From positions 62,001 through 126,000 of the forward strand of contig JAUXSE010000063.1 of the NCBI GenBank assembly GCA_030681515.1: a stretch of 64,000 bases of DNA, read 5' to 3'. The notes below the pieces were generated by a model. The model worked only from the letters and a program-made list of their open reading frames with translations. It searched no databases and was not told the DNA's origin. Both the position numbers and the translations under genes were made by a program. Positions 34,877 to 43,829 of this stretch are shown here, in pieces (within the stretch, counting starts at the first letter, position 1; each line of letters opens with the position of its first letter). The stretch is from Geothrix sp. Lineage in GTDB: Bacteria > Acidobacteriota > Holophagae > Holophagales > Holophagaceae.

Positions 34877-36721
34877 CTACCCCCGCCGCCCCTTGCGTGT
34901 CATGAGCCCGCGAAAGGCTTCCACCACCTTGGGGTCGAACTGGGCGCCCGCTTCGTTCTCCAATTCCTCCAGCACCTGGCGGTGGCCCTTGGGCCGCCGG
35001 TAGCCCTTGCCGCTGGTCATCACTTCGTAGGCCTCGATCAGGCCGATGATGCGGCTTCCGATGGGGATGGCCGTCTCCCGCAGTCCCTCGGGATAGCCAT
35101 GGCCATCCCAGCGCTCATGGTGGTGGCGGATCATCTTCAAGACGTCGAAGGGGAAGCGCAGATCCTTCAGGAAGACCGCGGCCATTTCGGGATGGCTGCG
35201 GATCTTCTTCATCTCCTCTCCGTTCAGTTCGGCCTTGTTCAACATCTGGGGATCCAGCATCAGCAGCCCCACGTCATGGAGGATCGCCGCGATGCTCACC
35301 GCCTCGACCTCCTCGGTGGGAAGCTCGAGCCTGAGCGCCAGGTCGCGCGCCAGCCGGGCGGTGGCGAGGCTGTGGGGACGGAGGCTCGGGATCCGGCTTT
35401 CGCTGGACTGGAGGATCCGGTGGCTCACAGACAGGAAGGCGTGGTGGTACCGCTCGTGGAGCCGGGCCTCCTGCATGTAGAGCCCCAGGATCCGCCCCAT
35501 CTGCTGGATCGCGTCAATTTCGGCGATGGAGAAGGAGTGGTCCTCCTGCCGGAAGACCAGCAGCAGATCATGTCCGCGAGCCGTCTCGTTGAGCAGCAGG
35601 GGCATGTAGGTGGCGAAGATCCCGTTCAGTTCGGGCGATTCTGCCATCCCCACGCGGGTGATGATCCGCAGATCCTGCTCCCGGACGGACGGGAGATGGA
35701 AGGTGGCATGAGCCAGCATCTGCTGCTGCAGGTCCGGTGAGAGCGACAGCATGCTGTAGGCCAGGATGGGCCGGATTTCCTCTGGATCCTCGATCCAGAG
35801 CGCCACGGCCGAGGCCGAAAGGACCTGGCTGAGCAGTCCCGCGATCTCCCAGAAAAAAGCCCGCTGTTCGGGCGGAATCATCCCGCGCTTGCGCTCGGGA
35901 TTCGCCGGCGCCGGCGCCACCCATCCGCTGAGGGTGCGGTCCGCCTCCCAGGGCAGCGCCGTGTAGCCATCCTGCCCGCCCGGAAAACCGTACATGCGCT
36001 CCTGGGGCGACGGCCTCCCGGAAGGGAAGCGGGCATCCGGCGCGTGCATGGGGGGAGTGGTCACCGGCGCCGGCGGCAGCAGACGCTCGGGCACGGGAGC
36101 CACTTCATCAATGATCGCGGAGGCGGTGGGCAGGCCTTCCGGGACGGTTCCCGGACCCATGAAGGAAGCTGCCGGAGGCCGCGGCGGCGGCGCCTGGCCG
36201 GGCCGGGGGGAGGCACCGTAGAGACGGAATTCCCGGAGGGCGTCCACCAGATCGCCACAGATGGCCAAGGTGGGCGGTTCGTCCCGCTCGACGCTGAAGG
36301 TGCCGCCCTTGATGCGGTCGCGCTGGATGAGCAGCCCCACCCAGTCCCCGGCGAGGTAGACCGGCGTGATGAGGTACCTTGGCCAGTCGCCGCCCTGCCC
36401 GAAGGCCGCCAGTTCGGGCGATTCGGAGGCATCGTTCACCACGTAGGCGCGTCGCTCCCGCTGGGTGTGGACCAGCAGGGGATGGCCTTCCGGGATGGAG
36501 ACCGGAGGCCGCGTGCCCCGGGGCCATCCGTAGAAACTCACCACCTCGAAGGTCCCCTCGCCCGGCATGCGGAGGTAGAGAACGCCCTTGGTGCTGCCCA
36601 CTTCTTCGAGGCAGCGGTAGAGCACCTGGGAACAACGATTGGCGAGGGCCTCGCCGAGAATCAGGGTGGACGGGGACATGGGCGTGAGGGTCCTGACCGG
36701 AGTGGTGGGAATCCCCATCAT
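34877..36721 (-). CDS. GAF-GAF-HD-GYP domain protein (c-di-GMP phosphodiesterase family, metal ligands altered)
   Basis: 614 residues (an in-frame ATG at 36679 is a shorter alternative). Two GAF-like sensor domains (~24-165, ~288-410) are joined by a proline-rich linker, then an HD-GYP domain: HD at 482-483, H510, HHH at 533-535 and GYP at 542-544 (HHHERWDGHGYPEG). Deviations: G-K after HD is G-L, and the D-x2-D of the usual ADxxDAL helix is E563-x2-E566. Such changes may reduce or abolish c-di-GMP hydrolysis. No output partner is apparent. Confidence 0.88.
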   Translation of the reverse strand: MMGIPTTPVRTLTPMSPSTLILGEALANRCSQVLYRCLEEVGSTKGVLYLRMPGEGTFEVVSFYGWPRGTRPPVSIPEGHPLLVHTQRERRAYVVNDASESPELAAFGQGGDWPRYLITPVYLAGDWVGLLIQRDRIKGGTFSVERDEPPTLAICGDLVDALREFRLYGASPRPGQAPPPRPPAASFMGPGTVPEGLPTASAIIDEVAPVPERLLPPAPVTTPPMHAPDARFPSGRPSPQERMYGFPGGQDGYTALPWEADRTLSGWVAPAPANPERKRGMIPPEQRAFFWEIAGLLSQVLSASAVALWIEDPEEIRPILAYSMLSLSPDLQQQMLAHATFHLPSVREQDLRIITRVGMAESPELNGIFATYMPLLLNETARGHDLLLVFRQEDHSFSIAEIDAIQQMGRILGLYMQEARLHERYHHAFLSVSHRILQSSESRIPSLRPHSLATARLARDLALRLELPTEEVEAVSIAAILHDVGLLMLDPQMLNKAELNGEEMKKIRSHPEMAAVFLKDLRFPFDVLKMIRHHHERWDGHGYPEGLRETAIPIGSRIIGLIEAYEVMTSGKGYRRPKGHRQVLEELENEAGAQFDPKVVEAFRGLMTRKGRRG

Positions 36722-36775
36722 GGCAGAGCCGGAGGGGGACGATCCAGCGAATCCATCCTGCGACAGAACGGCTTT

Positions 36776-37684
36776 TTACCGGCTGGTCTTCAAATGAGGA
36801 GGGCGCTGAAGGCTGTCCACCAGGAGGTTCCGATCCGCCCAGCGGGTGAGGCCGGCAAGCTGGCTGCCATGGCCACATTCCGCCAGGGGCGCGCCCAGGA
36901 TCCTCAGTCGCGGCACCACCGCCAGCCAGTCCACGGGCAGGGCCACGGATGCCAGGCCCTCGTCCCAGGCGGCGGCTCCCGTGGCAAGCATCCGGCCGTC
37001 GTAGTGTGAAATCAACGGAAAGGCCGGTGCCGCGGGGGTCACCGCCGCCAGCCTCCGCGTGACGGCGGGCAGGAGGGCCGCCATGTGGGGACCGTGGAGC
37101 GGGTGCTGGACCGGCAGCAGCCCCGCCTTCAGGGCCGAGGGCCGCAGGATCGCCACCAGGGACTCCAGTTCGTCCACGGGCCCGGAGACCGTGAACTGGG
37201 CCTGGCCGTTCCGGTTCGAAAGCGCCAGGGCGGGATGGGCGAGCAAAGCCTGCCGCACCTCCAGCTCTGTCACCCCAATGATGAAGGCCATGCCCATGGC
37301 CCGGCCCGCGAAGGCGGCCTCGCTCAGATCCTCCACCGCCGCCAGCAGATCCAGCGCGGCTTCGAGGGGCACCACGCCCGCCGCCACCAGCGCCGAGTAG
37401 AAGCCCATGCTGTGCCCCGCCGCCGCCGCCGGAAGGGGCATTCCCGCCTCGCGCCAGGCCCTGAACACGCCCACGGAATGGGCCAGCACCGCCGCGGGGG
37501 CGTGGCGCTGGAACCGGAGATCCTCCAGGGGGCCTTCCGCCATCAGGCGCCGCAGCGGTTGGCCCGTGTGGGTTTCAGCCGTCCGCACCGTGTCCACCCA
37601 GGCCCCGTGGGCCTCCCAGCCCGCGGACATGCCCACGGCCTCCGTGCCCTGGCCGGGGAAGAGGAGGACGGAGGCGGTCGCCAT
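36776..37684 (-). CDS. Malonyl-CoA:ACP transacylase-like acyltransferase (FabD family)
   Basis: 302 residues from the ATG at 37684 (37690 is possible; neither has a clear ribosome site). FabD signatures: LLFPGQGTEAVGM at the start, the nucleophile in GHSMG (S92) and a late GPHM histidine. The acyltransferase fold is confident; the partner ACP or carbamoyl/malonate system is not, because no fab or polyketide genes are adjacent. A malonate-decarboxylase MdcH-type role is possible. The next gene diverges 38 bases away. Confidence 0.8.
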   Translation of the reverse strand: MATASVLLFPGQGTEAVGMSAGWEAHGAWVDTVRTAETHTGQPLRRLMAEGPLEDLRFQRHAPAAVLAHSVGVFRAWREAGMPLPAAAAGHSMGFYSALVAAGVVPLEAALDLLAAVEDLSEAAFAGRAMGMAFIIGVTELEVRQALLAHPALALSNRNGQAQFTVSGPVDELESLVAILRPSALKAGLLPVQHPLHGPHMAALLPAVTRRLAAVTPAAPAFPLISHYDGRMLATGAAAWDEGLASVALPVDWLAVVPRLRILGAPLAECGHGSQLAGLTRWADRNLLVDSLQRPPHLKTSR

Positions 37685-37722
37685 GATCATGACAAACAGC
37701 ATAAGTCGGGTACTGTGTCCCG

Positions 37723-38745
37723 ATGACCCTCGACTCCAGCTGGCAGCAGGTGGCCTGGCACGAGCGCCGCTCCTACTGGGAGCTGGCGGAGGAGGCGCGC
37801 CGCGGCCTGCGGGAGGCCCTGGAACAGGAAGCCGCCGGCCTGGCGAGGCAGGCGGACCGGGCCCTGGAGGACTACGCCAATTTCCCGGGCACCCTGGATG
37901 GCCAGCTCGTGAACGGCGACATGCTGGCCACCCTGCTGCCCAGCCTGCGCCGGAATCCCACGCAGGGCTACGAGGCGCTGGAAGATCCCGCTGGCCGCGC
38001 CTCCGTGCACCTGAACGCCCTGGGCAAGCGTCTTCGCGACCGGGCCCTGGCCCAGGCCCGGGGCGAGCCGGTGATCATCTTCATGGGCGGCCAGGCCACG
38101 GGCAAGACCACGGGCGCCCTGGCCCTCGGACCGGCCTTCGGCGCCGTGTTCGACGCCCCCCACACGGATCCCGAAGGCGTGGCCTTCCTCCTGGGCCGCA
38201 TCCGCCGGGCGGGCTGCGGCGAAGTCCACCTGGCCTACACGGACCGGGATCCCGAGGGTTCCCTGAAGGCCATGCTGGCCCGCTCCGAACGCGAAGGGCG
38301 CTACGTGCCCCTGGACCGCATGGCCCGGGCCCACGCCTGGGCCCCCTTCACCTTCCTGGGCCTGGCTCCCCGGGTGGGCCGTTCGTTGCAGCTCTACCAC
38401 GTGCGGGTGGACGAGGAGGGCTCCGGCCGCATGACCGAGGGCCAGGACGCCCTCGCCAGTGTGAGGACGCGGCCCAAACCCGTGGAATCCGTGGTTGCCT
38501 ACCAGCTCCAGACCGCTTACCTTTCTCTACTAAGGAACCCCACCCATGATCCCGAAGCCTGGTACCCGCGAGACGTCCTCGCAGGACTCAACCGAACCCT
38601 TGAGCCCTGGCGCCGAAGCGAAGCCGATCATCTCCTTCGCCGTTTTTTCAAAGCTATGGCGGAGCGAGGTGCCGAAGGTGATCCAGGCCCACGAGGAACA
38701 TCGGCTGGAGGTTCGGAAGAACCTGGGCCTCGCGTAGGCGGCTGA
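37723..38745 (+). CDS. Zeta-toxin-like P-loop protein
   Basis: 340 residues as an open frame. The Walker A motif GGQATGKTTGAL (~122-133, IIFMGGQATGKT) and the downstream APHTDPEGVAFLLGRI resemble the zeta/PezT kinases that phosphorylate UDP-GlcNAc. A helical ~100-residue N-terminal region precedes it. The last ~65 codons have low G/C at third positions and an unnatural composition (GAEGDPGPRGTSAGGSEEPG), while the other frame has strong coding character and its own start at 38546. The true C-terminus is therefore uncertain. No epsilon-type antitoxin is recognised upstream. Confidence 0.7.
   Translation: MTLDSSWQQVAWHERRSYWELAEEARRGLREALEQEAAGLARQADRALEDYANFPGTLDGQLVNGDMLATLLPSLRRNPTQGYEALEDPAGRASVHLNALGKRLRDRALAQARGEPVIIFMGGQATGKTTGALALGPAFGAVFDAPHTDPEGVAFLLGRIRRAGCGEVHLAYTDRDPEGSLKAMLARSEREGRYVPLDRMARAHAWAPFTFLGLAPRVGRSLQLYHVRVDEEGSGRMTEGQDALASVRTRPKPVESVVAYQLQTAYLSLLRNPTHDPEAWYPRDVLAGLNRTLEPWRRSEADHLLRRFFKAMAERGAEGDPGPRGTSAGGSEEPGPRVGG
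38546..38737 (+). CDS. Small out-of-frame protein overlapping the 3' end of the zeta-like gene
   Basis: 63 residues in the +1 frame relative to the zeta-like ORF. AAGGAA (38532-38537) lies 8 bases before the ATG and an in-frame TAA sits just upstream at 38531. Third positions are about 80 percent G/C, as in the real genes here, whereas the zeta frame is A/T-rich at third positions over the same bases. The product (IISFAVFSKLWRSEVPKVI, then EEHRLEVRKNLGLA) is mainly helical at the end. I do not recognise it. It could be an antitoxin, an overlapping gene, or the real continuation after a frameshift. Confidence 0.6.
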   Translation: MIPKPGTRETSSQDSTEPLSPGAEAKPIISFAVFSKLWRSEVPKVIQAHEEHRLEVRKNLGLA

Positions 38746-38828
38746 ATTCGCTGCGCGAATTCAGTTAGGAAAAACTGCTGTTGAATTCGCGCAGCGAATT
38801 CCCTACTGAATCTGCGCAGCAGATTCAG
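38742..38828. repeat. Trio of hairpin palindromes
   Basis: Three adjacent perfect palindromes with three-base GCA/TGC loops: arms CTGAATTCGC (38742-38764), GAATTCGC (38783-38801) and CTGAATCTGC (38806-38828). The first two share a core, and the last overlaps the stop of the convergent CoA-binding gene. They may end both transcripts as stem-loops without U-tracts, or be a small palindromic repeat family. Confidence 0.75.
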
Positions 38829-39235
38829 CCTTCCCTGTACCCCAGCACCACCAGCAGGCAAGGCCCCCCCGCGATGACGGACATGCCGAGGGCTTCCGCC
38901 ACGCGGATGGCCTCGTCGCTTTCGGCGCCGGGCTGCATCCAGATGTGCGCCACCCCCGCGGCGGCGGCCTCCCGCACCACCTGCTCCGTGACGACGGGCG
39001 GCGTGATGACCGAGATGGCCTTCACCTTCACCGGCAGCGCCGCCAGCGAGGGATAGGCCTTCAGCCCCTCCACCTCCGCCGCCCTGGCGTTGATGGGGTA
39101 GACCTCCTTGCCGTGCTGCTGGTAGCAGCGCAGCACCTTGTTGCCGTACTTCGAACGGTCCACGCTGGCGCCCACCACAGCGAAGGGGCCCGAGGACAGG
39201 AAGGACTGGATGAGATCGGCGATGGGCGTGGACAT
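38825..39235 (-). CDS. CoA-binding domain protein (YccU/DUF2-like family)
   Basis: 136 residues from the ATG at 39235 with GGAGG upstream. The succinyl-CoA-ligase-like CoA-binding Rossmann domain is complete: FAVVGASVDRSKYGNKVLR (~17-35), VYPINARAAEVEG, AISVITPPVVTEQV and HIWMQPGAES. The family's activity is not established; some bind CoA. It stands alone and ends in the hairpin trio. Confidence 0.88.
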   Translation of the reverse strand: MSTPIADLIQSFLSSGPFAVVGASVDRSKYGNKVLRCYQQHGKEVYPINARAAEVEGLKAYPSLAALPVKVKAISVITPPVVTEQVVREAAAAGVAHIWMQPGAESDEAIRVAEALGMSVIAGGPCLLVVLGYREG

Positions 39236-39317
39236 GGGGGCCTCCGAGGGACCAAGTCTGCCACATGTGGCGAGATCGACCGCCGAGGTGGAGTTCAACC
39301 AAAACGCCAGGCTTCCC

Positions 39318-40121
39318 CTAATCGTTCAGGAGCGAACCACCGGAGTGTGGGTGGCTGGCCCATCGCGTGAGGTAGAGATCCAGGCGATCCAACAGAACGC
39401 CATAGACTTGCCCTCGGCGCTCGGAACCCGTCAGTCCCTCCAGGACACCCAGGCTTTCGTAAAGGAAGAGACATTTATCGAATAGCGATTTTGATTTTTT
39501 GGTTTCGCGCTCCCACATGGCGCCATTGATTGTCACGGGATTTTCTCTCAGGGCTTTATCCTCGAGCCAAAGCCCGAAGGAAATCGGTCCCAGCCGCTCC
39601 GGAATGGGTTCTCCGTGAAAGGCCAGCCTTTCATGAAGGGATTTTCGAATCCGGATGCGATGCTGGGCCATGAAATCACGCTCGGAGTCCAGGCCGGGTG
39701 TGGCGCTCAGGGCTGCGACAAACCCCTTTGGTGACTTGACAGATAGAAGGCCCTCGGCCCCCCGGAAGTCCCCCTCGTCCCGGGTCACAATGATTGAAAT
39801 GCCGTGCCTGATAGCGGCAGCAGCTTGAATCGCATCTTCCAGATCTTTCATTCCCATTCCCAGGGCAGATCGCACGACGGCGCCGTCCACGGGAGCCACG
39901 TGAATGTTGGTGAGCAGCGTCCCCAAACGTCGGTGTGCCTCTTCTCTCGGCTTCACCTCTCGCTGAAGGAAATAGGCGAGTGTCGAGAAACCATCACCCG
40001 AAACATAGAGGTCAACATTTTTAGCCTGGGCGATGGCGAAAACCTGAGCAGCATCCTCATCCCATGGCTCGCGGCCAATCAGGAAGTCCAGAAGCACATT
40101 GATATCGAGAAGGGCCTTCAT
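39318..40121 (-). CDS. PIN-domain ribonuclease toxin with a long C-terminal extension
   Basis: 267 residues, twice the usual VapC length. The first ~135 form a PIN domain with acidic residues D6 (LLDINVLLDF), D93/E95/D96 (KDLEDAIQ) and D115/D118 (VTRDEGDF). The rest (~136-267, GPISFGLWLEDKALRENP) is a helical extension I do not recognise. The gene starts inside the last codons of the antitoxin (ATGA, 4-base overlap), as in VapBC pairs. As a toxin it would cut RNA. Confidence 0.8.
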   Translation of the reverse strand: MKALLDINVLLDFLIGREPWDEDAAQVFAIAQAKNVDLYVSGDGFSTLAYFLQREVKPREEAHRRLGTLLTNIHVAPVDGAVVRSALGMGMKDLEDAIQAAAAIRHGISIIVTRDEGDFRGAEGLLSVKSPKGFVAALSATPGLDSERDFMAQHRIRIRKSLHERLAFHGEPIPERLGPISFGLWLEDKALRENPVTINGAMWERETKKSKSLFDKCLFLYESLGVLEGLTGSERRGQVYGVLLDRLDLYLTRWASHPHSGGSLLND

Positions 40122-40399
40122 GATTTACGGCCGAGGCGGTGTTCATGGAAAGCCGCCCGGCGCTCGGCCTTGGATGATTCCACGCCTTTGATGGACCCGC
40201 GGAGGGCCGCAAAATCGGGATCGAGGCTTCCCGTATCGGCCGCGCTGATTCCGCGCAACCCATCGATGAGGCCCTCCATCAATTCCGAAAAATTCTGACC
40301 GCGACGGGCCGCAAATGCCTGGGCAAAAGCCAGGCGATCCGTCGTGATGGAAACATGTGCTCGTTGCTTGTGGAGGTGTATGGATTTTGGGGCTGGCAT
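40118..40399 (-). CDS. Antitoxin partner of the PIN protein (small DNA-binding type)
   Basis: 93 residues, GGACTAAATC before the ATG. The N-terminus (KSIHLHKQRAHVSITTDRL) forms a beta strand plus helix pattern like ribbon-helix-helix antitoxins; the C-terminus is rich in Asp, Glu and Arg and would wrap the toxin. It overlaps the PIN gene by 4 bases. Family name not recognised with confidence; the pairing and overlap support the role. Confidence 0.7.
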   Translation of the reverse strand: MPAPKSIHLHKQRAHVSITTDRLAFAQAFAARRGQNFSELMEGLIDGLRGISAADTGSLDPDFAALRGSIKGVESSKAERRAAFHEHRLGRKS

Positions 40400-40519
40400 G
40401 ATTTAGTCCTCTGCCCACGAATGTATTCCATTCATGGGCAACGTCAAGTCCCCTTTTGACTCAGATGTCATTCCGGCGCGAAGCGCCCCTCCCCGCGCCA
40501 GCCATGGCGCGGGCGCCCG

Positions 40520-43500
40520 CTACCCCAGGGACTGAATGGCCCTCACCTTCATCTCCCCCCGCAGGGTCTCGACGGCTTCGCAGGCGGCCAGGGCGGCGCT
40601 GAGGTTGGTGAGGCAGGGGATCTTCAGGCGCAGGGCCTCCTTGCGGATGGCGCTTTCGTCGAAGAAGGCGTCGCGGCCCAGGGGCGTGTTGATGACCCAC
40701 TGCACCTCGCCGTTCTTCAGCAGGTCCACGGCGTTGGGCCGGCCCTCGTTCACCTTGAAGATGCGGCGCACTTTGAGGACCACGGATTCCAGCGCCCGGG
40801 CCGTGCCTTCGGTGGCGCAAAGGCCGAAGCCCAGCGCCACGAGCTTCTGGGCCAGCTCCGGCAGCCGCACTTTGTCAGCGTCATTGACCGTGAGGAACAC
40901 CGTGCCGGACAGCGGCAGGGGAATGCCCGCGGCCAGCAGCGCCTTGGCGTAGGCTTCGCCGAAGGTCTCGCCGATGCCCATGACCTCGCCCGTGCTCTTC
41001 ATCTCGGGGCCCAGGATCGGATCCACGCCGGGGAACTTCGCGAAGGGGAAGACCACACCCTTCACCGATACCGCGCGGGGCACGCCGTCCGTGATGCCCT
41101 GCTGCTTCAGGCTCTGGCCCAGGCCGATGCGGGCGGCCACGCCCGCCCAGTCCACCCCGGTGGCCTTGCTCACGAAGGGCACCGTGCGGCTGGCCCGGGG
41201 ATTGGCCTCCAGGCAGTAGGCGATGCCATCCTTCACGGCGAACTGCAGGTTCATGAGACCGCGCACGCCCAGGTCCAGGGCCAGTTTCCGGGCATGGCCC
41301 CGCACGGTCTCCAGGATCTCCCCGGGCACGCCCAGGGCCGGAATCACGGCGTAGCTATCGCCACTGTGGATGCCCGCCTCCTCGATGTGGGCCAGCAGGC
41401 CCGCGATGACCACCTGCTCGCCATCGCAGACCACATCAATATCCAGTTCCTGCGCGCCGTCCAGGAAGCGGTCCAGCAGCACGGGCTGGTCCTCGCTCAC
41501 GGCCACGGCCTCGCGCATGTACTTCTCCAGGCCCGCATCGTCGAAGACCACGGCCATGGCCCGGCCACCCAGCACGAAGCTGGGACGCACCATCACGGGA
41601 TAGGCGACGCGCCGCGCCACCTCCCGGGCCTGCTCGAAGCTGGTGGCCATGCCCCAGGCCGGCGCGGGGATATCCAGGCGCTGGAGGGCCTGGCCGAAGC
41701 GCTCGCGGTCCTCGGCGTCGAGGATGGCGTTCAGGGGCGTGCCCAGCAGCTTCACGCCGGCGGCGTCCAGGGGCGAGGCCAGCTTAAGCGGGGTCTGGCC
41801 CCCGAACTGGGCGAAGACGCCCAGGAGCTGGCCGCCCGCGGACTCCCGGTCCACCACGGCCTTCACGTGTTCGTAGGTCAGCGGCTCGAAGTAGAGGCGG
41901 TCGCTGGTGTCGAAGTCGGTGCTGACGGTCTCGGGGTTGCAGTTGATGAGGATGGCCTCCACGCCGCTGGCGCGGATGGCCTCCACCGCCTGCACGCAGC
42001 AGCAGTCGAACTCCACGCCCTGGCCGATGCGGTTGGGACCGCTGCCCAGCACGATGGCCTTGGGGCGGTCCGTGGGCTCGGCTTCGCTGCATGACTCCCA
42101 CGTGCCGTAGAGGTAGGGCGTTTCCGCCTTGAACTCGCCGGCGCAGGTATCTACCCGCTTGTAGGCGGGACGCAGGCCCAGCGCTTCCCGGCGCGCCGCG
42201 ACCTCGGCTTCCGTGCCCGAGCAGAACACGGCGATCTGGGCATCGGCGAAACCGGCGCGCTTGGCCTTCTCCAGCAGTTCCTCCGGCAGGCGGTCCACGG
42301 GGAAGCTGCGCAGGCGGCCCTCCAGCACAACGATCTCCTCGATCTCGCGCAGGAACCAGGGCGTGATCTTCGTGAGGCGGTGCAGCTCCTCCACGCTGTG
42401 CCCGGCCTTCAGGCCGTGGTACACCCAGAAGAGGCGCTGGGGCCCGGGGATGAGCAGATGCTCCTTGAGGCGGCCCAGGTCCAGCTTGCCTTCCAGGGAA
42501 CCGGAGAGGCCGTGGTGGCCCTCTTCGAGCGAGCGCACGGCCTTCTGCAGGGCCTCCTGGAAACTGCGGCCCATGGCCATGACTTCCCCCACGCTTTTCA
42601 TCTGCGTGCCCAGCACCTGGTCGGCCTGGGGGAACTTCTCGAAGGTGAACCGCGGGATCTTCACCACCACGTAGTCCAGCACGGGTTCGAAGGCGGCCTT
42701 GGTCATGCGGGTGATGGCGTTGGGCAGTTCCCAGAGGCGGTAGCCCAGGGCGAGCTTCGTGGCCACCCAGGCGATGGGGAAGCCCGTGGCCTTCGAGGCC
42801 AGCGCCGAGCTGCGGCTCACGCGCGGGTTCATCTCGATGACGATGATGCGGCTGGTCTCGGGCTCCAGCGCGAACTGGATGTTGGAGCCGCCGGTCTCCA
42901 CGCCCACGGCGCGGATGACGGCGATGGCCGCATCGCGCATGGCCTGGTACTCGGGATCCGTGAGGGTGAGGACCGGTGCCACGGTGATGCTGTCGCCGGT
43001 GTGGATGCCCATGGGATCCAGGTTCTCAATGGAGCAGATGATCTCGACGTTGTCGTCGAGGTCGCGCACCACCTCCAGCTCGAACTCCTTCCAGCCCAGG
43101 ATGCTTTCCTCGATGAGCACCTGCCTGGTGGGGCTCAGATCCAGGCCCCGGGCCACGATGGTTTCAAACTCCTCCACGTTGTAGGCGATGCCGCCGCCGC
43201 TGCCGCCCAGGGTGAAGCTGGGGCGGATGATGGCGGGAAAGCCCGTGAGCTTGAGGAGATCCCGGGCCTCGGCCGGGTTGTGGGCGAAGCCCCCGCGGCA
43301 GGTCTCCAGGCCCAGATCGTCCATGAGGGCCTTGAAGAGCTGGCGGTCCTCACCGCGCTTGATGGCCTCGGGCTGGGCGCCGATGAGCACGACGCCCGTG
43401 CGTTCGAGCAGGCCGCTTTCATGGGCCTCCATGGCGAGGTTGAGGGCCGTCTGGCCGCCCACGGTGGGCAGGATGGCGTCGGGCTTTTCCGCCTCGATGA

Positions 43501-43729
43501 CCTTCTCCAGCACGGCCAGCGTCATGGGCTCGATGTAGGTGGCATCGGCCCGCCCCGGGTCCGTCATGATCGAGGCCGGGTTGGAGTTGAGCAGGATGGT
43601 GCGGATGCCCTCCTCCCGCAGGGCCTTCAGCGCCTGTGTCCCCGAGTAGTCGAACTCGCAGGCCTGTCCGATCTGGATGGGGCCCGAGCCCAGCACCAGC
43701 ACGCTCTTCAGATCCGTACGCTTGGGCAT
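40520..43729 (-). CDS. carB: Carbamoyl-phosphate synthase, large (ATP-grasp) subunit
   Basis: 1069 residues with the usual two ATP-grasp halves (each starts with an L-x-S-G-P-I-Q/R-I-G-Q signature: [19 protein letters not shown] and [19 protein letters not shown]) and the C-terminal MGS-like allosteric domain ([18 protein letters not shown]). It makes carbamoyl phosphate for pyrimidine and arginine synthesis with CarA. GAGG lies 7 bases before the ATG. carA is upstream on the same strand, with a repeat between. Confidence 0.98.
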   Translation of the reverse strand: MPKRTDLKSVLVLGSGPIQIGQACEFDYSGTQALKALREEGIRTILLNSNPASIMTDPGRADATYIEPMTLAVLEKVIEAEKPDAILPTVGGQTALNLAMEAHESGLLERTGVVLIGAQPEAIKRGEDRQLFKALMDDLGLETCRGGFAHNPAEARDLLKLTGFPAIIRPSFTLGGSGGGIAYNVEEFETIVARGLDLSPTRQVLIEESILGWKEFELEVVRDLDDNVEIICSIENLDPMGIHTGDSITVAPVLTLTDPEYQAMRDAAIAVIRAVGVETGGSNIQFALEPETSRIIVIEMNPRVSRSSALASKATGFPIAWVATKLALGYRLWELPNAITRMTKAAFEPVLDYVVVKIPRFTFEKFPQADQVLGTQMKSVGEVMAMGRSFQEALQKAVRSLEEGHHGLSGSLEGKLDLGRLKEHLLIPGPQRLFWVYHGLKAGHSVEELHRLTKITPWFLREIEEIVVLEGRLRSFPVDRLPEELLEKAKRAGFADAQIAVFCSGTEAEVAARREALGLRPAYKRVDTCAGEFKAETPYLYGTWESCSEAEPTDRPKAIVLGSGPNRIGQGVEFDCCCVQAVEAIRASGVEAILINCNPETVSTDFDTSDRLYFEPLTYEHVKAVVDRESAGGQLLGVFAQFGGQTPLKLASPLDAAGVKLLGTPLNAILDAEDRERFGQALQRLDIPAPAWGMATSFEQAREVARRVAYPVMVRPSFVLGGRAMAVVFDDAGLEKYMREAVAVSEDQPVLLDRFLDGAQELDIDVVCDGEQVVIAGLLAHIEEAGIHSGDSYAVIPALGVPGEILETVRGHARKLALDLGVRGLMNLQFAVKDGIAYCLEANPRASRTVPFVSKATGVDWAGVAARIGLGQSLKQQGITDGVPRAVSVKGVVFPFAKFPGVDPILGPEMKSTGEVMGIGETFGEAYAKALLAAGIPLPLSGTVFLTVNDADKVRLPELAQKLVALGFGLCATEGTARALESVVLKVRRIFKVNEGRPNAVDLLKNGEVQWVINTPLGRDAFFDESAIRKEALRLKIPCLTNLSAALAACEAVETLRGEMKVRAIQSLG

Positions 43730-43745
43730 CAGGAAACCTCGTGTA

Positions 43746-43821
43746 AAACCGCAGATGTCGCAGATGACGCAGATAAGTCATCGGCAGTTTTCATCTGCGC
43801 AATCTGCGTCATCTGCGGTTT
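43746..43821. repeat. Long imperfect hairpin of GCAGAT-type repeats between carA and carB
   Basis: Two 29-base arms (43746-43774 and 43793-43821) pair with only four mismatches and bracket an 18-base loop. Each arm is itself a short-period repeat (CGCAGATGxCGCAGAT), the same kind as the CTGTG repeat near 21799-21828. It lies in the spacer between carA and carB, so the transcript would carry it. Confidence 0.8.
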
Positions 43822-43829
43822 CAATTCAG

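Noticed and set aside
40492-40513. Terminator after carB
   Set aside because: CCCGCGCC/GGCGCGGG stem is present but has no U-tract, and I could not tell it from GC-rich background.
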